In this document: piece after piece, positions 51,730 through 59,304 of the stretch
How the letters are laid out: each line of letters begins with the position of its first letter
How positions within the stretch are numbered: position 1 is the first letter of the stretch
Assembly: GCA_964567045.1 (NCBI GenBank)
Contig: CAZMLE010000017.1
Span: 1 to 61,828 of the forward strand
Reading direction: 5' to 3'
Length of the DNA stretch: 61,828 nt
Origin: JAFNGF01 sp964567045
GTDB taxonomy: Bacteria > Planctomycetota > Phycisphaerae > Sedimentisphaerales > Anaerobacaceae
Notes under the pieces: generated by a model
What the model saw: the letters and a program-made list of their open reading frames with translations, nothing else
The model's database searches: none
Told to the model about the DNA's origin: nothing
Translations under genes and position numbers: made by a program

Positions 51730-51857
51730 TTACGTTCCTTTCCGGCAGATTTATCCGCCACGCATATTGGCGTATTACATTGCACGGATGGCATCGAGTT
51801 ATTGTCAGCGGTGGCAGGAAAACTGCAAGAGAAATTTTGAAAATTCAGCTTGAACTG

Positions 51858-52220
51858 TCAGTATAATAGCAGCGGCTTTTCTTCTAATGTACCGGTTGTC
51901 GGGTCGACCTTAAAACCGAATGACTCTAAGACGACTACCCCAAGTAAGACTTTATCCACCACATCTGAAATCCAGACCGGAAAAGCATCTTCTTTGCCTT
52001 TTAACTGTATCCATGCTCTGCCTCGCAGCACCTTAATCAGTCCTGCTCCTGTAGAAACTTGCTCCTGCGTGGTTGGTTTGATTCCCAGCTCATCAGCAAG
52101 TTTTTTAGGCAGAGTAGTTAAGCTTGCTCCAGTATCCACCAAAGCTCTGGCTTTCTTAGTGTGTTTTCTTTCCAAATCACTAATTTCGATGCTAACCCAT
52201 GAATGTCCCATACCATACAA
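51858..52220 (-). CDS. Retropepsin-like aspartic protease domain protein
   Basis: A 120-residue protein with ALVDTGASLTTLP (catalytic D29) and the second hydrophobic strand VLLGVVVLESFGF. This is the single-domain pepsin fold of the clan AA retropepsin-like group that must dimerise to form one active site. No signal peptide or membrane segment. AGGA is five bases before the first ATG; the next Met (residue 4) is also possible. It sits between glnA and clpB with no obvious link to either; function unknown. Confidence 0.8.
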   Translation of the reverse strand: MYGMGHSWVSIEISDLERKHTKKARALVDTGASLTTLPKKLADELGIKPTTQEQVSTGAGLIKVLRGRAWIQLKGKEDAFPVWISDVVDKVLLGVVVLESFGFKVDPTTGTLEEKPLLLY

Positions 52221-52298
52221 TCCTATGACTGATACTCGTAATCGGCAAGATACATTTTACCAAAAAGTGCGGCAGAATCAAGACTCTTCGATGTGCAT

Positions 52299-54881
52299 TT
52301 AGACTTTTTGAAAGATAAACTTGTGCTGGCCGGCGTCGATTCTTATAGTGTCACCCTCGGCGAATTTGCCGGCCAAAATCTCGGAGGCCAGAGGGTTCTC
52401 TATCCGCTGCTGAATCGTTCGCTTCAAAGGCCTTGCACCATACACGGGGTCGTAGCCCTCGTCCATAATCTGCTTGCGGGCATGGTCGGTAAATTCGACC
52501 TGCAGATTGCGTGCATTTACGCGCTGGGCTAAGTAATTTAGCTGAATATCGACAATCTTTGTCAAGTTGTCTTTTGTGAGCATGTGAAAGACGATTATCT
52601 CGTCAACGCGATTCAAGAATTCAGGCTTAAAAATTTGCTTTATCGCATCTTTGACGTGAGCCTCGATTTCCCAATCAGTGCCGGATTCTTCAGTGACCTG
52701 CTGAATCTGCTGGCTGGCGATATTGCTGGTCATAATGATAACCGTGTTCTTGAAATCCACCGTTCGGCCTTTTCCGTCCGTCAACCTGCCATCGTCGAAA
52801 ACCTGCAGCAGCACATTGAAGACGTCTCGATGGGCCTTTTCGATCTCATCCAGCAGAATAACCGAATAGGGCTTACGGCGCACGGCCTCTGTCAGTCGCC
52901 CGCCCTCTTCGTAGCCCACATAGCCGGGCGGCGCACCGATAAGCCGGGCGACGGAATGTTGCTCCATAAACTCACTCATATCGATTCGGACCATTGCGTT
53001 TGGGTCGTTAAATAGAAACTCCGCCAGCGCTTTGGAAAGCTCGGTTTTGCCTACTCCGGTCGGCCCAAGAAACAGGAATGTCCCTATCGGACGGTTCGGG
53101 TCGCCCAGGCCCGCCCGGTTTCTGCGCACGGCGTTGCAAAGAGCGCCGACCGCTTCATCCTGCCCAACGACCCGCCGGTGAATCAGCTCCTCCATTTTCA
53201 TTAGTCGCTCACGTTCGCCGCTCAATAGTCGCGCGATCGGTATCCCGGTCCATTTGGATACCACCTCAGCAACGTGCTCATCCGTTACCTCGTTCCGAAT
53301 TATTTTGCCCCCGTTGGACTTGGCAAGCTGAGCCTCTTTCGCTTCCAAATTCTTTTTCAAATTCGCAATGGTTTCGTATTTCAGGCGTGCAGCGGTTTCA
53401 AGGTCGCCTTTGCGCTGGGCCTGCTCAAACTGATTCTGAGCGTTTTCTATTTCCTGCTTCAATTGTTTTATCTGGTCAATTTCGCGCTTTTCGCTTTCCC
53501 ACCGTCCGGCAAACTCTTTATCCTGCTCCTGCAATTTCGCCAATTGCTTTTCGGTGTTTTTCAGCCGCTCTTTGCTCGCTTCATCGGTTTCTTTTTTTAG
53601 CGCCTCGCGCTCGATTTGCAGTTGAACGATTTTTCTGCGGATGGTGTCCAGCTCAGCGGGCAGTGAATCGTTCTCAATCCGCAGTTTTGACGCAGCCTCA
53701 TCAATCAGGTCTATCGCCTTATCCGGCAGCCATCGGTCGGTTATATATCGGTTCGATAGTGTCGCCGCCGCAACGAGCGCCGCATCTGTAATCCGGACGC
53801 CGTGGTGAGTGTCATAGCGGTCCTTCAGCCCCCGAAGGATGGCTATAGTCTCCTCGACGGTTGGCGGGTCAATCAGAATGGGCTGAAACCGCCTCTCCAG
53901 CGCTGCGTCTTTTTCCACGTACTTTCGATAATCGTCAATTGTCGTGGCGCCGATACAGTGTAGCTCGCCACGGGCAAGCGATGGTTTGAGCAAGTTTCCG
54001 GCATCGACCGCGCCTTCGGCTTTGCCTGCACCAACTACGGTATGCAATTCGTCGATAAAAAGAATTATCTGCCTCTCGGCGCCAATAACTTCCTTGAGCA
54101 CAGCCTTGAGGCGGTCCTCAAATTCGCCTCTGAATTTTGTGCCGGCTATAAGTGCGCCCATATCCAGGGCAATGATTCTTTTATTCTTCAAGCTGGCGGG
54201 GACATCGCCTGCGACTATTCGCTGGGCAAGGCCTTCAACAATCGCGGTCTTGCCCACGCCCGGCTCGCCGATCAGTACCGGATTGTTTTTCGTTCGGCGG
54301 TTAAGAACCTCCATACATCTGCGGATCTCTTCATCTCTGCCGATAACCGGGTCGAGCTTTCCTTTCCTGGCCATCTCCAGGAGGTCGATGCCGTAGCGCT
54401 CCAGTGCCCTGTATTTATCTTCCGGGGTCTGGTCGGTTATCTTCTCGCCTCCACGAATCTCTTTTATCGCCTCTTCAATTCGCTCGGCGGTAATCGAATT
54501 AAGGCTTAAGACCTCTTTTGCATCGCTCTTTACGAAGGAAAGCGAAAGTAGAAGGTGCTCGGCACTGAGGTACTCGTCGCCCATGGCGTCAGCTCTATTT
54601 TGGGCATCCAGGACGACCTGATTGAAGGTAGGGTCCGGCATAAGCTGAGCACCGCTTTGGCCTTGCGGCAGCCGCCGAAGCTCACTCTCTATCATGTCTT
54701 TCAGGCGGGCGACGTTGGCGCCAATCTTCTTCAGGATCATAATCGCAGCACCCTGCTCATCGCCGCAAAGAGCGCTCAATAGGTGCAAGGGCGACACAAT
54801 AGTATGCGATTTGGCCATCGCCAGTTGCTGGGCAGTCGCCAACGCCTCCTGGGCTTTCAGTGTAAATCTATCGAATTTCAT
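52299..54881 (-). CDS. clpB: ATP-dependent disaggregase ClpB
   Basis: An 860-residue Hsp100 chaperone. It has an N-terminal Clp_N domain (KAQEALATAQQLA, IVSPLHLLSAL), AAA+ module 1 (GEPGVGKTAI), the long coiled-coil middle domain (about 410-525, rich in Glu/Lys/Gln) and AAA+ module 2 (GPTGVGKTEL, GYVGYEEGG pore loop). The C-terminal D2-small domain ends it. It rescues aggregated proteins with DnaK. AAAAGGA precedes the ATG. No CIRCE or sigma-32 site is seen in the 235-base upstream gap, which carries GGTATGC repeats. Confidence 0.97.
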   Translation of the reverse strand: MKFDRFTLKAQEALATAQQLAMAKSHTIVSPLHLLSALCGDEQGAAIMILKKIGANVARLKDMIESELRRLPQGQSGAQLMPDPTFNQVVLDAQNRADAMGDEYLSAEHLLLSLSFVKSDAKEVLSLNSITAERIEEAIKEIRGGEKITDQTPEDKYRALERYGIDLLEMARKGKLDPVIGRDEEIRRCMEVLNRRTKNNPVLIGEPGVGKTAIVEGLAQRIVAGDVPASLKNKRIIALDMGALIAGTKFRGEFEDRLKAVLKEVIGAERQIILFIDELHTVVGAGKAEGAVDAGNLLKPSLARGELHCIGATTIDDYRKYVEKDAALERRFQPILIDPPTVEETIAILRGLKDRYDTHHGVRITDAALVAAATLSNRYITDRWLPDKAIDLIDEAASKLRIENDSLPAELDTIRRKIVQLQIEREALKKETDEASKERLKNTEKQLAKLQEQDKEFAGRWESEKREIDQIKQLKQEIENAQNQFEQAQRKGDLETAARLKYETIANLKKNLEAKEAQLAKSNGGKIIRNEVTDEHVAEVVSKWTGIPIARLLSGERERLMKMEELIHRRVVGQDEAVGALCNAVRRNRAGLGDPNRPIGTFLFLGPTGVGKTELSKALAEFLFNDPNAMVRIDMSEFMEQHSVARLIGAPPGYVGYEEGGRLTEAVRRKPYSVILLDEIEKAHRDVFNVLLQVFDDGRLTDGKGRTVDFKNTVIIMTSNIASQQIQQVTEESGTDWEIEAHVKDAIKQIFKPEFLNRVDEIIVFHMLTKDNLTKIVDIQLNYLAQRVNARNLQVEFTDHARKQIMDEGYDPVYGARPLKRTIQQRIENPLASEILAGKFAEGDTIRIDAGQHKFIFQKV

Positions 54882-55116
54882 GGCATAATCCTTTTACGTA
54901 TCGACAAATACCAAATCATTTATTTACTTGGGGCAAATGGCGTGCCCGAAATATACCCGTAGGGTATGCAGGCTTCTGCATACCTGCTTCTGGAGGTTTT
55001 GCGGTATGCAAAGCATACCCTACTCACTACTTACATCTATGGACACTTGTCTGCTCCGCCAAAGGCGGATACGGCGGGCTGTGTCCCTTGTGCCAATTTG
55101 GCAGGTTCAAAAGCCC
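54882..55116. repeat. GTAGGGTATGC inverted-repeat tract
   Basis: A perfect 11-bp inverted repeat (GTAGGGTATGC 54959-54969; GCATACCCTAC 55013-55023) encloses a second hairpin, GTATGCAG/CTGCATAC (54964-54983). It lies between kbl and clpB and may separate their transcripts. No gene. Confidence 0.6.
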
Positions 55117-56301
55117 TCAAATACCAAGGGCGTTTTTAACCTTGGCCATCTTCTCGACGGCGAAGTCCAGGTCTTCTTTAGTGTGGGCCGCGGAGATTTG
55201 AGTGCGGATTCGAGCTGCACCGTGCGGCACGACCGGGTACGAAAACCCGATCACGTAAACGCCTTCATCCAGCAGCATTTCTGCCATTCGATGAGCAAGG
55301 ACTGCGTCGCCCAACATAATGGGCACAATAGGATGTTCTCCTGGAATAATATTGAAACCGGCGTCGGTCATCTTTTCCCGAAAATAGCGGGTGTTTTCGT
55401 GAAGTCTGTCGCGCAGCTCTGTTGATGCGGACAATAATTCCAGCACCTTGAGTGAAGCGGCGACAATACTCGGAGCCAGCGTGTTGGAAAAAAGATACGG
55501 TCTTGAACGCTGGCGAAGTATTTCAACGATCTCCTTCCGCCCACTGGTGTAGCCGCCGCTGGCGCCTCCCAGGGCCTTGCCCAGCGTTCCGGTGATAATA
55601 TCCACCCGGCCCATAACCTGGCAATGCTCGTGTGTGCCCCGGCCATGTCGGCCCAGGACACCGACGCCATGAGAATCGTCTATCATCACCAGCGCATCGT
55701 ATTTCTCTGCCAGGTCGCAGATTTCCCGCAGTTTGGCGATCGTGCCATCCATAGAAAAAACGCCATCGGTGGCAATCAGACGGAACCTGGCCGACTGGGC
55801 CTGTTTTAGTTTCTCTTCCAGGTCGACCATGCTGCAGTTTTCAAACCGCAGCCGCTGAGCCTTGCACAGGCGGATTCCGTCAATAATGCTGGCGTGGTTA
55901 AGGTTATCGCTTATCACCTCATCTTCCGCAGTTAACAGCGTCTCAAATAGTCCGGTGTTGGCATCGAAACAGCAAGAATACAGAGCCGTATCTTCTGTGC
56001 CCAGAAACTCGGATATTCTTTTCTCCAACTGCTTGTGAATATCCTGTGTGCCGCAGATAAAACGCACGGACGACAGGCCGTAGCCCCATTTGTCATAGCT
56101 ATCCTTGGCTGCCTTGATAACTTGCGGGTGATTTGCCAGTCCCAGATAGTTGTTCGCGCACAGATTTAGAACCCTTTTGCCGCCCTGCACGGTGATATTG
56201 GAATCCTGCTGACCGACAATTATTCGTTCGGATTTGTAGAGACCTGCTTCTTTGATTTGTTCGACTTCATCCACCACGTGAGATTTTATCGCCCCAAACA
56301 T
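55117..56301 (-). CDS. kbl: Glycine C-acetyltransferase (2-amino-3-ketobutyrate CoA ligase)
   Basis: A 394-residue PLP enzyme of the alpha-oxoamine synthase family. It has NNYLGLANHP, a YSCCFDANTGLFE segment, IDDSHGVGVLGRHGRG and TGTLGKALGG with the PLP Lys. It splits 2-amino-3-oxobutyrate with CoA into glycine and acetyl-CoA. The ATG at 56301 is two bases after the tdh stop and has GGAG upstream; a TTG at 56313 would overlap tdh. With tdh it forms the threonine-to-glycine pathway. Confidence 0.96.
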   Translation of the reverse strand: MFGAIKSHVVDEVEQIKEAGLYKSERIIVGQQDSNITVQGGKRVLNLCANNYLGLANHPQVIKAAKDSYDKWGYGLSSVRFICGTQDIHKQLEKRISEFLGTEDTALYSCCFDANTGLFETLLTAEDEVISDNLNHASIIDGIRLCKAQRLRFENCSMVDLEEKLKQAQSARFRLIATDGVFSMDGTIAKLREICDLAEKYDALVMIDDSHGVGVLGRHGRGTHEHCQVMGRVDIITGTLGKALGGASGGYTSGRKEIVEILRQRSRPYLFSNTLAPSIVAASLKVLELLSASTELRDRLHENTRYFREKMTDAGFNIIPGEHPIVPIMLGDAVLAHRMAEMLLDEGVYVIGFSYPVVPHGAARIRTQISAAHTKEDLDFAVEKMAKVKNALGI

Positions 56302-56303
56302 GA

Positions 56304-57326
56304 TTAGCTCCAATCAAGAATCACTTTTCCGGACCGGCCGGACCGCATCACTTCAAATCCCTTCATATACTCTGTATAGTGGAAACGATGGGTAATAAGC
56401 GGCGAGATATCCATCCCGCATTGAATGAGCATCGTTACCTTGTACCAGGTTTCATACATTTCTCTGCCGTATATTCCCTTGATCGTCAGCCCGTTGAATA
56501 CGATATAATCCCAGTTGATCGACATCTCAGGCAAAATGCCCAGCAGGGCGATCTTGCCGCCGTGACACATATTGGCCAGCATACTTCTAAATGCGTCGGG
56601 ATTGCCGGACATTTCAAGCCCGACATCGAAACCTTCTTTCATCTGCAGCTCTTTGACTACGTTCTCTATCTTTTCATGGCGGACATCGACAGCTCTGGTT
56701 GCCCCCATCTTCTTGGCTAATTCCAAACGGTAAGGATTCACATCGGTAATAACGACGTGGCGAACTCCAGCATGTTTGGCTACCGCTACTGCCATAGAGC
56801 CGATAGGGCCGGCTCCGGTTATTAGAACATCCTCACCAACCAAATCGAAGCTCAAAGCCGTGTGCGCGGCATTGCCAAGAGGGTCGAAACAGCTCAGCAC
56901 ATTCATCGGAATGTTCGGGTCACAATACCAGACATTCGTAACAGGTATGGCAAGATACTCGGCGAAGGCCCCGTCCCGGTTGACGCCGACACTCTTGGGG
57001 TCCTTGCACAGGTGTCTGCGCCCGGCAAGGCAGTTCCGACATCGCCCGCAGACCACGTGTCCTTCGCCGCTGACCAGGTCGCCAGGCTTGAAATCGTGGA
57101 CGTTCCTGCCGATTTTCTCGACAACGCCAACAAATTCGTGCCCGATTGTCATGGGCGGCTTAATTGTACGGGCAGCCCAATCGTCCCAGTTGAATATGTG
57201 GATGTCTGTGCCGCAAATCGCGGTTTTTTGAATTCTGATTAGTACATCGTTGATCCCGATCTTCGGGACTGGAATGTCTTCCATCCAAAGACCAACTTTC
57301 GGCTCCTTTTTGACCAAAGCTTTCAT
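56304..57326 (-). CDS. tdh: L-threonine 3-dehydrogenase
   Basis: A 340-residue zinc alcohol-dehydrogenase-type enzyme. C38, H63 and E64 form the catalytic zinc site and C93, C96, C99, C107 the structural zinc, at the positions known for the E. coli enzyme. The cofactor segment ITGAGPIGSMAVAVAKH is present. It oxidises threonine to 2-amino-3-oxobutyrate, used by Kbl encoded next. Upstream is a CAATTG repeat tract and a dispersed palindrome (57383-57409). Confidence 0.97.
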   Translation of the reverse strand: MKALVKKEPKVGLWMEDIPVPKIGINDVLIRIQKTAICGTDIHIFNWDDWAARTIKPPMTIGHEFVGVVEKIGRNVHDFKPGDLVSGEGHVVCGRCRNCLAGRRHLCKDPKSVGVNRDGAFAEYLAIPVTNVWYCDPNIPMNVLSCFDPLGNAAHTALSFDLVGEDVLITGAGPIGSMAVAVAKHAGVRHVVITDVNPYRLELAKKMGATRAVDVRHEKIENVVKELQMKEGFDVGLEMSGNPDAFRSMLANMCHGGKIALLGILPEMSINWDYIVFNGLTIKGIYGREMYETWYKVTMLIQCGMDISPLITHRFHYTEYMKGFEVMRSGRSGKVILDWS

Positions 57327-57340
57327 CGTATGGCAATCCT

Positions 57341-57409
57341 CAATTGTAAATTTTCAATTGTCAATTTTCGATTGAAACCATGCCCTGAGGCATTCGGCTG
57401 CGCTCAGGG
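57341..57409. repeat. CAATTG tract followed by CCCTGAG palindrome
   Basis: CAATTGTAAATTTTCAATTG and its continuation (57351-57376) belong to an AT-rich family also at about 8277-8303, 13574-13602, 43382-43415 and 47582-47600. CCCTGAGG...GCTCAGGG at 57383-57409 follows. Confidence 0.6.
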
Positions 57410-57426
57410 TGAACTCCGTCGAAAGG

Positions 57427-58761
57427 TCAGCTTAGGCCCTTTACATTCCAGCCTGCGCGGTATTTTCGCCGCAGGTACTGGTTGGCTTCGGCAACGTTGG
57501 TGATTTTTATATTCACTGCGTCCCACAGGAGTTTTTTGCCCGGGATGCGTACGGCGACATTACCTAAGAGCACAGCTTCGGTAAGCGGTCCTGAATAATC
57601 AAAACCGGCTGAGGTCTTGCCCTGCCCCAGACATGCGTTCACCCATTGTCCGTAGTGATCGAGGTCTTCCAGCTTTGGACGCGGGTAGTTCTTGAATTTC
57701 TCCTCTGGCAGAAGCTGCGGCTCTGCCCAATGAGGAAGAAGCATCCGCCCGTCTTCGCCGATAATCAACGAGCCTGAACCGGGCAAGTTACGGTCCTTCC
57801 GGATGGCAGCCAGGTCACGCGGGGGCAGCTTACCTCCATCATACCAGGCGCCCGCAATAGTACTGCCGGCAGTTAGCTTGGTGCCGGCAAATTCGTAGTG
57901 CACAACCTGCCACCTGGGCCAGTTTTCATTATTATTCTGGGTAGCCTCAGCGTAGATACTCATCGGAGCGCCGAGCTGCAGCGCAGTAAAGACGGGATCA
58001 AAAATGTGGCAGCCGAAATCGCCGAGCACGGCGGAGCCAAAATCCTGCCAGCACCTCCACTTGATTGGATGGTAAATATCCGCCTTATAAGGCCGAAATG
58101 GAGCGACGCCTATCCATAAATCCCAATCAACGTGGCCTGGAACTGGGTCGCTGCCTTGGGGCCGTCCATCTAATGACCAGGGCGAAGAGCTCTGCCAGGA
58201 ATGCCACTCTTTGACTTTGCCGATAGCACCTTCCTGGAGCATCTGTACCGCCATGCGATAGGCCGGATGGGAATGAATTTGAATGCCCATCTGGGTCACG
58301 ACGCCCGCCTTACGAGCAGCAAGCGTCAATTGTCTAGCCTCGTAGACCTCATGGGTCAGGGGCTTCTGGCAATACATGTGCTTGCCCTTACCAATAGCAG
58401 ATATGGCAATCGGCGCATGCATGTGATCAGGCGTGGTCACGTTGACCGAATCAATGTTCTTTTGTTCTTTGTCCAGCAGTTCTCGCCAGTCACGGTACTT
58501 GCGGGCGTTGGGCAGTTTTTCAGCCGCCTGATTGAGGTAACTTTCGTCGATATCACAGATGGCCACAACGTTAACCTTTCCTGTGTTAAGAATTGACTGC
58601 GAATCTGACCCGCCCATCATACCGCCTACGCCGATAGCCGCGTGTTGCAGTCTGCTGCTGGGCGACCGGGCTAAGCTCAGCCCCGGCAGAATGATGGGCA
58701 CAGCGATCCCGCCGGCTACGGCTTGCCTAAGGAACTTACGACGTGTTATCCCCTTGCGCAT
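57427..58761 (-). CDS. Tat-exported Gfo/Idh/MocA-family oxidoreductase (paralogue 8)
   Basis: A 444-residue protein with Tat motif ITRRKFLRQA, dinucleotide motif AAIGVGGMMGGSD, VTTPDHMHAPIAI and MYCQKPLTHEVYEAR. Like paralogue 6 it has QKP rather than EKP and ends in the LRRKYRAGW branch motif. It has no obvious ribosome-binding site at the ATG 58761. It stands alone between tdh and a long non-coding gap. Confidence 0.9.
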   Translation of the reverse strand: MRKGITRRKFLRQAVAGGIAVPIILPGLSLARSPSSRLQHAAIGVGGMMGGSDSQSILNTGKVNVVAICDIDESYLNQAAEKLPNARKYRDWRELLDKEQKNIDSVNVTTPDHMHAPIAISAIGKGKHMYCQKPLTHEVYEARQLTLAARKAGVVTQMGIQIHSHPAYRMAVQMLQEGAIGKVKEWHSWQSSSPWSLDGRPQGSDPVPGHVDWDLWIGVAPFRPYKADIYHPIKWRCWQDFGSAVLGDFGCHIFDPVFTALQLGAPMSIYAEATQNNNENWPRWQVVHYEFAGTKLTAGSTIAGAWYDGGKLPPRDLAAIRKDRNLPGSGSLIIGEDGRMLLPHWAEPQLLPEEKFKNYPRPKLEDLDHYGQWVNACLGQGKTSAGFDYSGPLTEAVLLGNVAVRIPGKKLLWDAVNIKITNVAEANQYLRRKYRAGWNVKGLS

Positions 58762-58894
58762 ATTCTACTCCCGTAAACTCACCTTGCCTTGTTAGTTCTT
58801 GAAGCCTTTCTTACTCTGCTCATTATACAGCAATAGAGCAGACGTATAACTGAAAGCGGAGAAAAAAATTTTGCTGAAAAATCTGTGCAAGGTA

Positions 58895-58922
58895 TTGACT
58901 TTGGTGTTCAGAACTTTACATT
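58895..58922 (+). promoter_or_regulatory. Sigma-70-type promoter
   Basis: TTGACT (58895-58900) and TACATT (58917-58922) with a 16-base spacer. It could drive the weak frame at 59015 or the fusion gene at 59305. Confidence 0.4.
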
Positions 58923-59014
58923 CGTACACTTATCGGGGGCAAGCGTCGAGTCTTCAGCCCCTGTGAAGTGGGGGGAGCGACGAACTTGTTGAGAAAGCTA
59001 AAGGCGATTGGCAA

Positions 59015-59272
59015 GTGGAAGCTTTGAAAGACGAAGCTGGAGACCCACATAAGCGCTGCTGGCTTAATCCGCGGGCCATAAGGCGGATTGATCTGCTGGA
59101 CAGCGGCGCCACGATAGCAAGCATATCTTTACCCTGCCGCGTTAGTGAAGCTATCAGTCGAACTGCTGAGTGGCTGGGCTACCGCAGTAAGCAAGAGCTT
59201 AAGACCCCTACTATTGGTGTCTCCCCGTGTATGCGGGGGCCGGACACCACCATCATTACAGCCGTAACGTAA
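59015..59272 (+). CDS. Doubtful small ORF, possibly a gene remnant
   Basis: An 85-codon frame with a GTG start and no clear ribosome-binding site. The middle (WLNPRAIRRIDLLDSGATIA, RVSEAISRTAEWLGYRSKQE) reads like a normal soluble protein. The end (IGVSPCMRGPDTT) is coded by a palindromic repeat. The frame is open back to about 58970, so it may be a decayed longer gene. Family not recognised. Confidence 0.25.
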   Translation: MEALKDEAGDPHKRCWLNPRAIRRIDLLDSGATIASISLPCRVSEAISRTAEWLGYRSKQELKTPTIGVSPCMRGPDTTIITAVT

Positions 59273-59304
59273 AAGCAGCACTTGCGAAAAGGAATTGATA
59301 GAAG

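Larger units (their letters stand above)
58762..59304. other. Long gap upstream of the methyltransferase/ligase fusion
   Basis: It holds a promoter (58895-58922), a weak open frame (59015-59272) and a hairpin GGTGTCTCCCCGTGTATGCG with its partner ending CCGGACACC (59216-59249). The ribosome-binding site of the fusion gene (AAAAGGA near 59286) is at its end. Confidence 0.5.

Noticed and set aside
53078..53791. 237-codon plus-strand frame within clpB
   Set aside because: Antisense of an intact ClpB; rich in Arg, Pro and Ser as expected for a shadow.
54882..55116. Heat-shock CIRCE element upstream of clpB
   Set aside because: The inverted repeats there are GGTATGC-type and do not match TTAGCACTC/GAGTGCTAA.
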